A DNA stretch of 64,000 nucleotides from Bacteroidales bacterium (GCA_017544005.1 JAFYEZ010000039.1:1-64000); one strand, 5' to 3'; numbered from the stretch's first letter, positions 8,305 to 18,226 are shown. Notes: generated by a model from the sequence alone, not told the origin. Numbers and translations are program-made.

Positions 8305-9990
8305 ATGAAACAGAGATTCTCCATATTGCTCACACTGGCAGCGCTGCTGCTCCTGCCCCTCTCCTGCCACAGAGTCGGGCCGGAGAGCGGAGCCCGGCTC
8401 GATGTCCTGGTCTATATTCCCGCCCAGGAGCTGACGCGAGGAGAGACCGGCTCCGTGACGGCGGACCCGATGACGGAGCGCATGGTTTACGACCTGCGGA
8501 TCTGGATTTTCAATCACCAGCAGGATACGCTGATCGGCTATCTGGAGCCCTCGGTCAACAACCTCCAGAGCGGCACACAGGAGGTCTTCTCCATCTATAT
8601 CGACGACGCAACGGCTACGGCCAAACCGAACCTCGACGTCTATGTGCTGGCCAACGGCCCGGCCGGCGGTATCAACCTGGGGGCAACTGCTACCTCCACC
8701 GATCTGAAGAATGCCCTGTTGAGCGGTTCTTACTTCAGCACCTCTCCGCTCACCGGCAGCGTGCCGGAGGGCGGTTTACCGATGTCCGGATTCCTGGCGA
8801 ACAAACCCATGACCGGTACGGGACTCTCTTTCTCCGTGTCCACGGTACAGTTGAAACGGCTCGTCTCCAAGCTGCGTTTCGTTTTCTGCGGCATGGCCGA
8901 GGAGACCGACGGGAACCTGGTTCCGGTGGATGATTTCACCGTTGTGTCGATTACCCTGAACGGCGGCGTGATCCCGAACTCCGAATATGTATTCAACACT
9001 TCCGAGGACCCGTATAGTGTTGCCGGCGGTTATGCTGTAGCCAATGTCGTCTACAGCGGACCGCCTTCCATTGCTTCCAACGCCGCGCCGGGCGATTATA
9101 TCTACGATTCCGGCAAGCACACGGCCCAGCAATACGAAGACCTCATCAACACCGGCATCGCATCAGGCCTGCTGACCGAGTGGGGCCGTACCTATTTCCG
9201 CGAATCCGACAAGCAGCTTTCGGGCACCATCCGGTACGGTATCGGAACCGGAGCGCACTACCGCGAGAAATCCGCGCCTTTCGAGATGGCCGCCGCCGGT
9301 GATTTTGCCCGCAACCACAGCTGGATCATCTACGGCTACTTCCTGGGCGGCAAACTGATTCTCAAGCCGGTGATCCTTCCCTGGCTGACCGAGGATACCT
9401 TCGGCTCCTACGATTATATCACCCAGGGGGATACCAAGATGGAATATGAGGAGTACTACCTCCGCTACGATATCGACAAGGAGGCCAATACCTGGAACGA
9501 TACCTGGATGTGCACCGCTTACGGCTACGAAAGCGGCGGAAACGAAGGCCGGCCCATCCACGCCAAGATGATTACCATCACCACCCTGAATAGCAGCGAA
9601 CTCCGCGTACAGCTGACCAACGATGAATTCGTGTTCGTCCGCATGACGCCGACCTTCGACGGGGGCGGACAGATTATCTCCCGTACCTATACCAAGTCCG
9701 GCCAGAGCATCACCATCTCCCCGTCCGGCACATCCCAGAAAACCTACTTCTACGTGGTTCCGGTGAGCGCAGCTGCTCCCTCCGATCCCTACGTCAAAGT
9801 GATTCTGACGGAGATCCACAGCGGCGGCCTTCCCCCGGAGAACATTCCTTTCAACCACAACCTTCCGGGCGATGAGGACCACACCTCCATCCTGCTCTAT
9901 AACCCCGGTGCCGCTACCTATTCCGCCAACCTGAACAACGACAAGGCGAGCGGCTCCACGCAACCCTATCAATACTGGCTCGAACCGTAA
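8305..9990 (+). CDS. Fimbrillin-like accessory/tip lipoprotein
   Basis: 561 residues, starting 4 bases after the previous stop. Lipobox LPLSC (Cys21), followed by RGETGSVTADPMTERMVYDLRIWIFN, the beta-strand pattern that starts type V fimbrillin-like domains, and the LPMSG...VQLKRLVSKLRFVF block shared by Bacteroidales fimbrial tip proteins. Position after two Mfa1-like genes and before two large genes resembles the accessory genes (fimC-E or mfa3-5) downstream of P. gingivalis fimbrillins. I cannot assign it to a specific one. Its stop codon TAA shares its last A with the next ATG, so translation is probably coupled. Confidence 0.7.
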   Translation: MKQRFSILLTLAALLLLPLSCHRVGPESGARLDVLVYIPAQELTRGETGSVTADPMTERMVYDLRIWIFNHQQDTLIGYLEPSVNNLQSGTQEVFSIYIDDATATAKPNLDVYVLANGPAGGINLGATATSTDLKNALLSGSYFSTSPLTGSVPEGGLPMSGFLANKPMTGTGLSFSVSTVQLKRLVSKLRFVFCGMAEETDGNLVPVDDFTVVSITLNGGVIPNSEYVFNTSEDPYSVAGGYAVANVVYSGPPSIASNAAPGDYIYDSGKHTAQQYEDLINTGIASGLLTEWGRTYFRESDKQLSGTIRYGIGTGAHYREKSAPFEMAAAGDFARNHSWIIYGYFLGGKLILKPVILPWLTEDTFGSYDYITQGDTKMEYEEYYLRYDIDKEANTWNDTWMCTAYGYESGGNEGRPIHAKMITITTLNSSELRVQLTNDEFVFVRMTPTFDGGGQIISRTYTKSGQSITISPSGTSQKTYFYVVPVSAAAPSDPYVKVILTEIHSGGLPPENIPFNHNLPGDEDHTSILLYNPGAATYSANLNNDKASGSTQPYQYWLEP

Positions 9991-12941
9991 TGCAACGACT
10001 TCGTACATATCTCCGTTTCCTCTGTGCTACGCTCCTCCTGCTGGGGGCGAGCGCCTGCAACCCCGAGTTTGGGCCCTCGCCCAAACAAAGCGGAACGCTC
10101 TCCCTGTGGCCGCAGCTCTTCGAGGGATTGCAGATGAGCGGAAGCAACACGCGGGCGCTCGTTCCGGATACGGCGGATCCCGTCAACGCCGGCGATTCGG
10201 TGGAGGCGCGCGATGAACTGCGGGAGAACTACCTCCGTTCCCTGGATGTCTTTGTCAAGCGCTCCGATGCCGCCGAGAACGCGGACTGGTTCAAAGTCTA
10301 TCACCTGTACAATGTCGAAGGCATCGAGCAGGTGAAGCATCAGCTTGCCGCCAACTGGAACGAAGAGGGCTATCTTCCCAATGTCAATTACGACATTTAC
10401 GCGACAGCCAACAACAACCACACGCGCGAAGGCGCCCCGTCGCTTCCCGCCTCGCTGACTGAGCTCAAGGCCCTGACCACCACCACGAACAGCGTCTTCC
10501 GCTACCACTCCGAGACGGACGTGGCCGGTTCTAACTACATGCGGAGCGATGATGAAAACGACGGACGCAAGAAGGAGTTCCTGATGGACGGCAAGATCGA
10601 AGGCTGGCAGATTGACCCCAACCGCGCCGAGCAGGTGTTCGACATGGACCTGAACCGAGCCGCCGTCAAGATTATCGTCAACTTCAAATACAGCGACCTC
10701 AAGACCATGGTGCTCGTTTCCGACGACAAAGTGGATCCGATGCCCAAGATTCTCAACCCGGAGACGGGCCAGGACAGTCTGGGTACCCTCAAGGTTTATC
10801 TGGAGAATGTCGGGCGTACGCCGGGTCTCCCCCGCTGGAAGTATGTCAACTTTGTCATGGAGAGTTCGGATATCACGGGCGGAGCGCTCGACGGCCCCAC
10901 GCCCGCGAACAAGTACCGGACCTATGGAAGCAACTTCATCGCCACCAAACTGCACGGCGACGAAGTGCCCAATATCGACGACTCCTACACCCTGACGACC
11001 TACACCTACCCGATTGACTGGAGTGACAACCCCGCCAAGGCTCCCTACCTGCTGCTCTCCGTCTTCTACGCGACGGCCGATAACCAGCAGTGGCGCAGTT
11101 ACTACCGTATCCCCGTCTGCGACGAGAGCAAGACCACCTCGCTCAAGCGCAACCACATCTATATCGTGAACGCGGAAATCGCTTCGCTGGGTGCCAGCAA
11201 CGACTCCTTCGAGGCTCCGGACGAGGAACTCCGCATCGAGTACCACGTGATTCCGTGGACGGAGACCAACATCCAGCAGGAGGCGACGGTGATCAAGATC
11301 AGCGACACGAAGTACCTGACCGTCAGCCCGACCACTTACACCCTCAAGGGCAACGAACGCCAGTCGATTGACCTCCTCTGGTACGCATCGGTCTCTCCTT
11401 CTGACCAGCGCTATGTCGATATCGATCCCTCTTTGCTCAATATCTCATTCGTCAACTACCTGGGCCAGACAATCGATATCAAAGGTACGGTGACCAAACA
11501 GGTCCGGAACGCCCAGGGCGACCTGGTCACGGCGACGGATAACAATACCGACGGTACCGGCGACATCGTCATCACCGCCACGGCCCCTACGGGTACCGGT
11601 ACGGCCAACGGCGAGAAGGTCATCATCACCATCACCCCGGGCGGCATCATCCGGGTGGCGTCGGATGCCCTGGACAGCCGCGCCATCAAGGATATCTCCT
11701 TCGATGTCAAGTTGAAGAACGTAAACGACCTTCCGCCGGAGCACGTCACCATCCGTCACTTCCCGCTCGACAACCTGCAGTCCATCACCGGACTCTGGTC
11801 TTCCCGCTGGCAAACGACCTACGAGTATACCTACGATCTGGCAACTGCGCAATCCTGGGGCGACTATGAAGTGCTTGAAGAGGAAGTCACGGCATCTGAT
11901 CCCTACGACCGCTCTGTCGTGTTGTACGATGGGACCCGGACTTCCAATGACGGCGGGGAGCAGGAAGACATCACCGCCGACGACTTCCGCGCCGCCGTAA
12001 CTTCACGCCAGAATCGGCAAGCTGCTAACAGTGAGGCCAATGCCTATCAGGTCGATGAATGGTATTATTGGGGTACAGACCCTACAACCACCGGTGCCAG
12101 CAATAGCAATAACGATTATTATAGCAACGGTTGGAACACCACGTACTATAGATACCAGAATTACTACCGCGCCCGCTATCTTAAGAACCATTATTACCGC
12201 ACACAGTACCGCCATCTCTCCGACAGCGGAGTACCGAGCACCGGGCAATGGGTGGACTGGGACCGTGACAACGGGAAAACCTATAATGCAGCAAACGCCA
12301 AGTATACCACCGGTCTGAATTTCACCGCCAAAATCTTCAATACTTCAGACAGCAAGATCTACGCAATTGGCGTAACCAACAACGATAACAATTACACATA
12401 CAACCGCGCCACAAGCCAGACCTCATACGGTACCTATTCGACCAGCGGTACGTTTGCCAATACAACCTCCTCGTTCGCAAACCTGACCAACAACCAGATG
12501 TATGTGGTTCAGGTGACGGCTTCCAGTACCCAGTTCGTGCTCGGCAAGCCGGTGCTCGACGCAAACTACCAGTCGCAGGACCATGTCGCCTCGCCCGCCT
12601 TCATGATTGCCTCGCAGTTGGGCGCAACCATGACTTTCAACAACGGGGCTGATGCCGCCACCCACTGCGGTACCTACATGGAGGTCGGCATGGACGGCAC
12701 CCGCTATGTCAACTGGCGCCTGCCTACCGCCGAGGAGATTGGCGTCATCATTCAGTATCAGGACAACAACAAGGTCCAGGGAACTACCATGGTCAAGGTG
12801 TTGGGCGGCGCCTGGTATTGGACGCTGAACGGCTCCTCCGCCAACGTTCCCTCCGGCAGCGGCGGTTCCCAAAACGGAGCCTACACGCGCTGCATCCGCG
12901 ACATGTCTCTCGAAGAAATCAACGCATTGAACAACCGATGA
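9990..12941 (+). CDS. Large fimbrial tip lipoprotein with C-terminal lectin-like domain
   Basis: 983 residues; ATG overlaps the previous TAA by one base. Lipobox ASAC (Cys23). Residues ~50-440 are fimbrillin/DUF4906-like (DLNRAAVKIIVNFKYS, LKRNHIYIVNAEIASLG, EYHVIPWTE), followed by Ig-like strands to ~640. Residues ~680-830 are a low-complexity Tyr/Asn/Thr-rich stretch encoded by AT-richer DNA. The last ~150 residues contain YVNWRLPTAEEIGVIIQY...GGAWYWT...YTRCIRDM, the pattern of DUF1566/FGE-sulfatase-modifying C-type-lectin-like folds. This arrangement suits a tip adhesin with a ligand-binding head. Binding is inference; the fold pattern is seen. Confidence 0.68.
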   Translation: MQRLRTYLRFLCATLLLLGASACNPEFGPSPKQSGTLSLWPQLFEGLQMSGSNTRALVPDTADPVNAGDSVEARDELRENYLRSLDVFVKRSDAAENADWFKVYHLYNVEGIEQVKHQLAANWNEEGYLPNVNYDIYATANNNHTREGAPSLPASLTELKALTTTTNSVFRYHSETDVAGSNYMRSDDENDGRKKEFLMDGKIEGWQIDPNRAEQVFDMDLNRAAVKIIVNFKYSDLKTMVLVSDDKVDPMPKILNPETGQDSLGTLKVYLENVGRTPGLPRWKYVNFVMESSDITGGALDGPTPANKYRTYGSNFIATKLHGDEVPNIDDSYTLTTYTYPIDWSDNPAKAPYLLLSVFYATADNQQWRSYYRIPVCDESKTTSLKRNHIYIVNAEIASLGASNDSFEAPDEELRIEYHVIPWTETNIQQEATVIKISDTKYLTVSPTTYTLKGNERQSIDLLWYASVSPSDQRYVDIDPSLLNISFVNYLGQTIDIKGTVTKQVRNAQGDLVTATDNNTDGTGDIVITATAPTGTGTANGEKVIITITPGGIIRVASDALDSRAIKDISFDVKLKNVNDLPPEHVTIRHFPLDNLQSITGLWSSRWQTTYEYTYDLATAQSWGDYEVLEEEVTASDPYDRSVVLYDGTRTSNDGGEQEDITADDFRAAVTSRQNRQAANSEANAYQVDEWYYWGTDPTTTGASNSNNDYYSNGWNTTYYRYQNYYRARYLKNHYYRTQYRHLSDSGVPSTGQWVDWDRDNGKTYNAANAKYTTGLNFTAKIFNTSDSKIYAIGVTNNDNNYTYNRATSQTSYGTYSTSGTFANTTSSFANLTNNQMYVVQVTASSTQFVLGKPVLDANYQSQDHVASPAFMIASQLGATMTFNNGADAATHCGTYMEVGMDGTRYVNWRLPTAEEIGVIIQYQDNNKVQGTTMVKVLGGAWYWTLNGSSANVPSGSGGSQNGAYTRCIRDMSLEEINALNNR

Positions 12942-15193
12942 AACGACTCTTCTCCATATGGATTCTTGCCGCTGCGGCCCTGACGCTCTTCTCCTGCGCG
13001 CAGGAGCCTCTTCCGCAGACGCTCGTGACGGATCTCGGGCTCGACGAGCCGGAGATGCCCGTGCGCATCGGGTTTGACCTCCCCTACGAGAAGCCGCTGG
13101 AGCCGGGAACACGCGCCAGCATCGTGGGCGGAGAGGAGGACCCCGATGAATACGTCAAGAATCTTTACATGATCTGTTTCACCCACGACGGCATCTACCT
13201 GGGCTGGCGACAGGCCATTCTGGTGGGCAACGAGCAGAACTACCATGCCGAACATCCGGTGGCCGACCTCAACTGCCAGGGACGCGAACTCTTCGAGGGC
13301 ACCGTGCCTTCGCGTACGGCACGCATCCACTTCGTGGCCAATGTCACGGAAGCCAACATCCCGGGCAATGACCAGATCGGTAACAACGAGAATACGCTGG
13401 TCAAATCGGCCCGCATGACGTCGCTTGCGGATGAGAATGACGTCATCTGCTACTGGGGCTTCCATGGTGAAGGAAGTTCCGAGGAGATGAAGGGATGGCT
13501 GGCTCTGGCAAACTACGACCCCATCACCCAGACCACCACCTATTCCAAAAAGCCCGGCCACAACATCCATATGATCCGTGACCGCGCCCGCGTGTACTTC
13601 GGCTATATGTTCGACTTCAACCGGCTCGAGGAGGATTGCGAGAATGGCGACGTCGTTCGGATCGACGGACATAATTACACCATCACCGACGGCCATATCA
13701 CCATCGACAACCGTGATTATAACATCGAAAAGAATATCACCGACTACCGGATTACCTCGATCTCCTGGGTGCTCTCCAATGGCCTTTCGCGCGGCTACCT
13801 CGCTCCCTACTGCGCAGATCATCCGGAAGATCACTTTGATTTTTACTTCGACTCCACCGCCACCCCGATGCTCAAGGAGGACCGCATTACGCCCTACGAC
13901 AAGGCCGATGCCACGCGTTATACCGCAACGGAATCCGACTTGATGACCGTCTATACCTACGATCCGGGTACAGGGAATGAGAGTTACTATGACAGCCCCC
14001 TCTTCCTCTTTGAAGACCTCAACGATCCGTCCAATCCGCCCAAACTGATCCTCAAAGTGGTCTATCAGGTGGATGGGAAGGCGCAGCCCGTCACCAAGTA
14101 TCACGCGCTGATGATGCTCAACGAGGCCAACGAACCGGCCAAGATCTACCGCAACCACTCCTACTGCCTGAATATCTTCGGCCTGCCGTGGGAAGGCGTG
14201 GGGTATGCCACCTTCGACGATGCCGTCAACGGACACACCTACTCCAACAACCAGACCGTGACCATCGACGACCAGGTGACCGAGATCAACGACGGACATT
14301 TCCAGCTATCGATCGTCGGGCACACCTTCCTGATGTACAACGATCCGGCCCTTTGCGGGACACAGCAGCATATCCGCTTTACCTATTCGGCGGTGGCCGG
14401 CGTCGAGAGTACGGCGGGCATCCAGGCCTCCGACTTTATCGCCAAGTGGACCTCGAACATCTATGCCTCTTTTGCAGAGCCCACGATTACCGTAACGCAA
14501 GTCAGCAACGACGGGACGACCTTCACCGGCGATATTGCCTTTACCCTGGGTACTTCCATCAACGCCGAGCTGCAGAGCGGCCAGATCGAGCTCCGCGACC
14601 GCCATACCGGCCTGACGCGATTCATCAACATCTACACCATCACGAAGTTCAACTGGTTGCCCGCAGGTGCGAGCCAGCTGGAACTCGTGCCCACCGGCGA
14701 GAGCCGCAACATCAACGGTACTGCCTGCAACACCTACAAACTGATGATCCGCATTCCGGGCAACTATCCGATCGGTCTCTATCCCATCAAGATCCGGATG
14801 GCCACCCTCACCCTCAACCCCTACGCGGTACAGTTGGCAGATGAGGAAGATGACAACATCGCCGTCGTGATGGAGGGTACGGAAAACGGCACGACACTCG
14901 ACGGAACCACCCTGAGCGGCATGGACTTTACGGCCTCCGCGTCCAACAAGAATCAGTGGAATTACCGGGCGGCAGGCTCCCCCTGGAACTTCTGGTACAC
15001 CTACACGCTGACCAGCAAGCCCACCCGGGAGGAGAACGGCGCCACGGTAGAAGATACGCAGGATAAACTCTATACCATTCTATTCGACGATATCCGTCCG
15101 ATGCGTGCCGCCGGCAACCGGGCTGAGAACATCGGACTCTTCCTCTTCATCAACTACTTCGGCCCCGCCGTTCCCGTTACGGTTGCCCCGTAA
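12938..15193 (+). CDS. Large fimbria-associated lipoprotein, last gene of operon
   Basis: 751 residues from ATG 12938, which overlaps the preceding TGA (ATGA at 12938-12941). Lipobox LFSC (Cys20). The N-terminal ~450 residues read like fimbrillin-type sandwich domains (VRIGFDLPYEKPLEPGTRAS, LKVVYQVDG, KIYRNHSYCLNIFGLPWEGVG), the last phrase resembling the domain end in other Bacteroidales fimbrial accessory proteins. The remaining ~300 residues are beta-rich repeats without a motif I recognise. Length and position fit a third accessory or tip protein. It stops 17 bases from the convergent porin gene, leaving no clear room for a terminator hairpin. Confidence 0.65.
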   Translation: MKRLFSIWILAAAALTLFSCAQEPLPQTLVTDLGLDEPEMPVRIGFDLPYEKPLEPGTRASIVGGEEDPDEYVKNLYMICFTHDGIYLGWRQAILVGNEQNYHAEHPVADLNCQGRELFEGTVPSRTARIHFVANVTEANIPGNDQIGNNENTLVKSARMTSLADENDVICYWGFHGEGSSEEMKGWLALANYDPITQTTTYSKKPGHNIHMIRDRARVYFGYMFDFNRLEEDCENGDVVRIDGHNYTITDGHITIDNRDYNIEKNITDYRITSISWVLSNGLSRGYLAPYCADHPEDHFDFYFDSTATPMLKEDRITPYDKADATRYTATESDLMTVYTYDPGTGNESYYDSPLFLFEDLNDPSNPPKLILKVVYQVDGKAQPVTKYHALMMLNEANEPAKIYRNHSYCLNIFGLPWEGVGYATFDDAVNGHTYSNNQTVTIDDQVTEINDGHFQLSIVGHTFLMYNDPALCGTQQHIRFTYSAVAGVESTAGIQASDFIAKWTSNIYASFAEPTITVTQVSNDGTTFTGDIAFTLGTSINAELQSGQIELRDRHTGLTRFINIYTITKFNWLPAGASQLELVPTGESRNINGTACNTYKLMIRIPGNYPIGLYPIKIRMATLTLNPYAVQLADEEDDNIAVVMEGTENGTTLDGTTLSGMDFTASASNKNQWNYRAAGSPWNFWYTYTLTSKPTREENGATVEDTQDKLYTILFDDIRPMRAAGNRAENIGLFLFINYFGPAVPVTVAP

Positions 15194-15210
15194 GGTCAGG
15201 CATTTTCAGG

Positions 15211-17442
15211 CTAGAAGGGCCAGAATACGCCGAACTTGAAGCCGTGCTCCGGCCGGATGTAATGGAAAGCCGCAAAAGCGTCTGAATTGGGCCAGCCGCG
15301 GAAGCAATCCGTGTATTTCACGAAGAGGCAGACCACCTGCCACTGCATATTCACGAACGCGTCGAAGTAGGCGTGCGTCGCCAGCGGATCGCGCCGCTGG
15401 TTGTAGAAGACGCCCAGGTCCGGGCTATATCCCTGAACATAGAATCCCGTGGTAAAGAGGCCGTTTACGCCGATCTGCATGTCCATGGCATCCTTCACCA
15501 CGGTAAACTCGAAAAAGAGCCGGGAATTGAGTGCAAAACGCGGCAGCGGCGCCACGGTATCGTTCGATGAGAGCTGGAACAGCGCTCGGTTGTCCCAATG
15601 CACCGGGCCGAGTTTCAGTTTGTGATCGGCCGAGACGGCCAGGATGCTCACCGGACGGTCCGCCTGGCGGACGACCGAGAGCGAATCGTAGTAAATCATG
15701 TTCGCCACCAGCGCGTAATCCACGCCGGCCTTGAGTTTCCAGGCCGGAATGCTCACCTGGGCCCCTGCCCGCGTGTCGGAAATCTTGCCGAAGTCGTTGC
15801 TCCAGTCGTGGTGGTTGAAATGCAGCGTCTGCTGCAGCGGATTCGGCTCGGAGAGGGTGGTCCGGATGGTTCCAATCAGGTGGATCCCCTCCTTGAAGGG
15901 ATAGACAGAAAGGCGCACCCGTCCGCCGAGGGCAAAATCGCCAAAGTTGTAACCGGCAAAGCTGTACTGGCCGTCAGCATCCCAGGCGATATACTTGCGG
16001 AAGCTGCCCGAGGCGCCGGCATAGAGGTAGGCATTGTGGTACCAGTTGCTCTTGGCGCCGCTGATATACTGCTGGGGATCAAAGGAGTAATAGGACAGCA
16101 GGCGGTAGCCGACCCCGGCGTTGACCTTGGCCAGCAGGGCATCGGGTGCATAGGGCTGCAGCTTCAGGAAGGCCTTGTTCTCGATGCGGTTCATCGCCAG
16201 CGAATCCGCCGACTGCGAAGGATGCAGGAAGAAGTTGTTGTCATAGAAATCCTTTTCTGCCGTGGAGGTGATGGCGTCCGTGTAAACCTTCCGGTTGAGC
16301 GTCACCTCCCCGCTGTGGCCGATAAAGGCCATCGTCCCCTCGCCCACCGCCAGGGAGTCCTTGTCCTTGCGGAAGAAGTTCATCGGGATGGCGTAGCTCT
16401 GGGTGATAAAGAGCGTGTTGCGGCTCAGTTTGTTGGCCGCCTTCGAGAGGTTGACGGCAATCTCCTTGGCATCCACGATCGTATCGCGGATCCACTTGAT
16501 ATCCTGGATGCCGCCGTTCTCCGTGCGCTCCACCCGCTGGTGGATAAAGCCGGCGTTCATCAGGTATTTCTTGCCGAGGTGGTTCAGGCCGAAGGCCAGC
16601 GTGCGGTTGTCGGTAGCCTCGTTCTGCAACATACCTTTGCTGCCCCATTTTTCATAGAGGATCGAGAAGTTCAGGGCCGGGGTAATGTTCTGCGTGGTAA
16701 GCACATGCAGTTCCATCTCCTCGCGGGCCTTCAGGGCGAAGAAGGTGCCCCAGTAGGCCAGCTCGGTGTAAGGATTCTTGGTATTGTACTGCGGCAGGTT
16801 GTCCGGCGTGTAGGAATAGACGAGGTAGGGATCCATGGCGTCCATCAGGCCGGTGGTCTCATGCTTGAACCAGTTGTAGGGCTGCGCGGCGGAGCCGACC
16901 GTACCCAGGTAGGTGGCGTTCACATCCTTCTTGAAGAAGGGATAGTCGAAGAACTGTCCGTTGTAGAGCGTATCGATCTCCTGCACCTCGATCTCGTTGA
17001 ACTTGTGCTCGGAGGTCCACTTGACGGTGCGTTTCCACCAAAGCGAATCTGGCAGCGCGAAGGTGCTCAGGATGCGCGGGGTGGCGATCCGTACGCTGTC
17101 GCGGTATTCCCGTCTCTGGCGGCGGATCAGTTTGCGGATGTCCGATGAATCGGGCAGGCTGAGCGCGAGCGAATCATAGTATGCCGCGAAACAGGAGTCG
17201 ATTTGGAATACAGTGAGCGAATCCACCTCCCAGCAGCCCATCTCCTCCGCCAGCAGGCGGTAGATGCGCGAGAGGCTGTCCTCGGGCGGCGGAAGCAGCT
17301 CGGTGGAATCGGGCACCGTGGCGGTCGTATCGGGCGCTACGGACGGAATGGTGTCCTGCGGGGCCGTGCGCCATACGCGTGCCTGCAGCGGAGCGGCGAG
17401 CCCAAGCAGCGCGATAAACAATAGGCAGATCCGGGTTTTCAT
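15211..17442 (-). CDS. Putative outer-membrane porin (Bacteroidetes Porin_10 type)
   Basis: 743 residues from ATG at 17442, chosen because a clear Sec signal peptide (MKTRICLLFIALLGLAAPLQA) starts there and it overlaps the previous TGA by four bases. After a Pro/Ser/Thr-rich N-terminal segment with PDS repeats, the protein is a long series of alternating amphipathic strands with many aromatic residues (NWFKHETTGLMDAMDPYLVY, ending HYIRPEHGFKFGVFWPF), as in the 'putative porin' family of Bacteroidetes. The C-terminal Phe is typical of beta-barrel proteins. It is the last gene of a unit with a MurU-like transferase and an AmgK-like kinase; an uptake role for wall fragments is a guess from that neighbourhood. 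Confidence 0.75.
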   Translation of the reverse strand: MKTRICLLFIALLGLAAPLQARVWRTAPQDTIPSVAPDTTATVPDSTELLPPPEDSLSRIYRLLAEEMGCWEVDSLTVFQIDSCFAAYYDSLALSLPDSSDIRKLIRRQRREYRDSVRIATPRILSTFALPDSLWWKRTVKWTSEHKFNEIEVQEIDTLYNGQFFDYPFFKKDVNATYLGTVGSAAQPYNWFKHETTGLMDAMDPYLVYSYTPDNLPQYNTKNPYTELAYWGTFFALKAREEMELHVLTTQNITPALNFSILYEKWGSKGMLQNEATDNRTLAFGLNHLGKKYLMNAGFIHQRVERTENGGIQDIKWIRDTIVDAKEIAVNLSKAANKLSRNTLFITQSYAIPMNFFRKDKDSLAVGEGTMAFIGHSGEVTLNRKVYTDAITSTAEKDFYDNNFFLHPSQSADSLAMNRIENKAFLKLQPYAPDALLAKVNAGVGYRLLSYYSFDPQQYISGAKSNWYHNAYLYAGASGSFRKYIAWDADGQYSFAGYNFGDFALGGRVRLSVYPFKEGIHLIGTIRTTLSEPNPLQQTLHFNHHDWSNDFGKISDTRAGAQVSIPAWKLKAGVDYALVANMIYYDSLSVVRQADRPVSILAVSADHKLKLGPVHWDNRALFQLSSNDTVAPLPRFALNSRLFFEFTVVKDAMDMQIGVNGLFTTGFYVQGYSPDLGVFYNQRRDPLATHAYFDAFVNMQWQVVCLFVKYTDCFRGWPNSDAFAAFHYIRPEHGFKFGVFWPF

Positions 17443-18224
17443 GCGCGCACCTCCCACTCTTTCAGTTTGCCCACGTCGCGGATGGACGCGCCGGTCACAT
17501 CGAGGCCGCGGATTTCGTGGTCGCGGCAGACAGCCAGGTAGAAATCGATGATGGAGAAGCGCTCTGGCCAGGATTGCATCAGGGGCAGTATCGCCGTCGA
17601 GAGCATCGAAATGCCCGAAAAGGCGAGCCGGCGGCACCGGGCCGGATCGAGATTCGGCCAGGGCGAGCGGACCTCTCCGGTGTCGATGTTGGTCCAGCCC
17701 ACCAGGCGCATCGTCTCATCGAAGAGCAGATACCGGCTGGTCTTGCGGTCGCTGACGGCCAGGGTGGCGACGATCGGGCTTCCCGCCGGGCGCTGCGGGC
17801 ACTCCTCCGGCGGAACGGAAAGGTCCTGACGGGGCGTTCCGCCTTGCCGGATTGCCTTTGTCAGGCTTGAGTAATCCAGGTCTGTGACAATATCCACGTT
17901 GTGCACCAGAAAACTTCCTCCGGGAGCGTCCTGCAACAGTTGTGCCGCGTGCCGGATGGCGCCGCCCGTTTCGCGCAGCAGGTCGCGCTCGTCGGAAAGA
18001 GAAATCCGGCTGCCAAAGTTGCCGTGCGCCTGCAGGAAATCCTCAATCTGCTCCGGGAAGTGATGCACATTGACCACGAACTCGTCAAATCCCGCCTTCT
18101 GCAGCCGGCGGATGAGTCCTTCCAGCAGCGGCGTGCCCTCCACCGGGACCAACGCTTTGGGCAGGTGGTCCGTCAGGGGCCTGAGGCGGGTGCCGAGTCC
18201 GGCTGCAAGGATCATCGCTCTCAT
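17439..18224 (-). CDS. murU: MurU-like sugar-1-phosphate nucleotidyltransferase
   Basis: 261 residues from ATG 18224 (MRAMILAAGLGTRLRPLT). The first line is the nucleotidyltransferase signature GxGTRLxP; VPVEGTPLLE, VNVHHFPEQIE and VHNVDIVTDLD (metal/substrate side) follow in the order seen in MurU and related uridylyltransferases. In Pseudomonas MurU converts MurNAc-1-phosphate to UDP-MurNAc after AmgK, bypassing de novo synthesis. Here the gene starts two bases after the stop of an AmgK-like kinase gene, which makes that substrate the most likely. Sequence alone would also allow another hexose-1-phosphate. It overlaps the porin gene by an ATGA. Confidence 0.75.
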   Translation of the reverse strand: MRAMILAAGLGTRLRPLTDHLPKALVPVEGTPLLEGLIRRLQKAGFDEFVVNVHHFPEQIEDFLQAHGNFGSRISLSDERDLLRETGGAIRHAAQLLQDAPGGSFLVHNVDIVTDLDYSSLTKAIRQGGTPRQDLSVPPEECPQRPAGSPIVATLAVSDRKTSRYLLFDETMRLVGWTNIDTGEVRSPWPNLDPARCRRLAFSGISMLSTAILPLMQSWPERFSIIDFYLAVCRDHEIRGLDVTGASIRDVGKLKEWEVRA

Positions 18225-18226
18225 TT

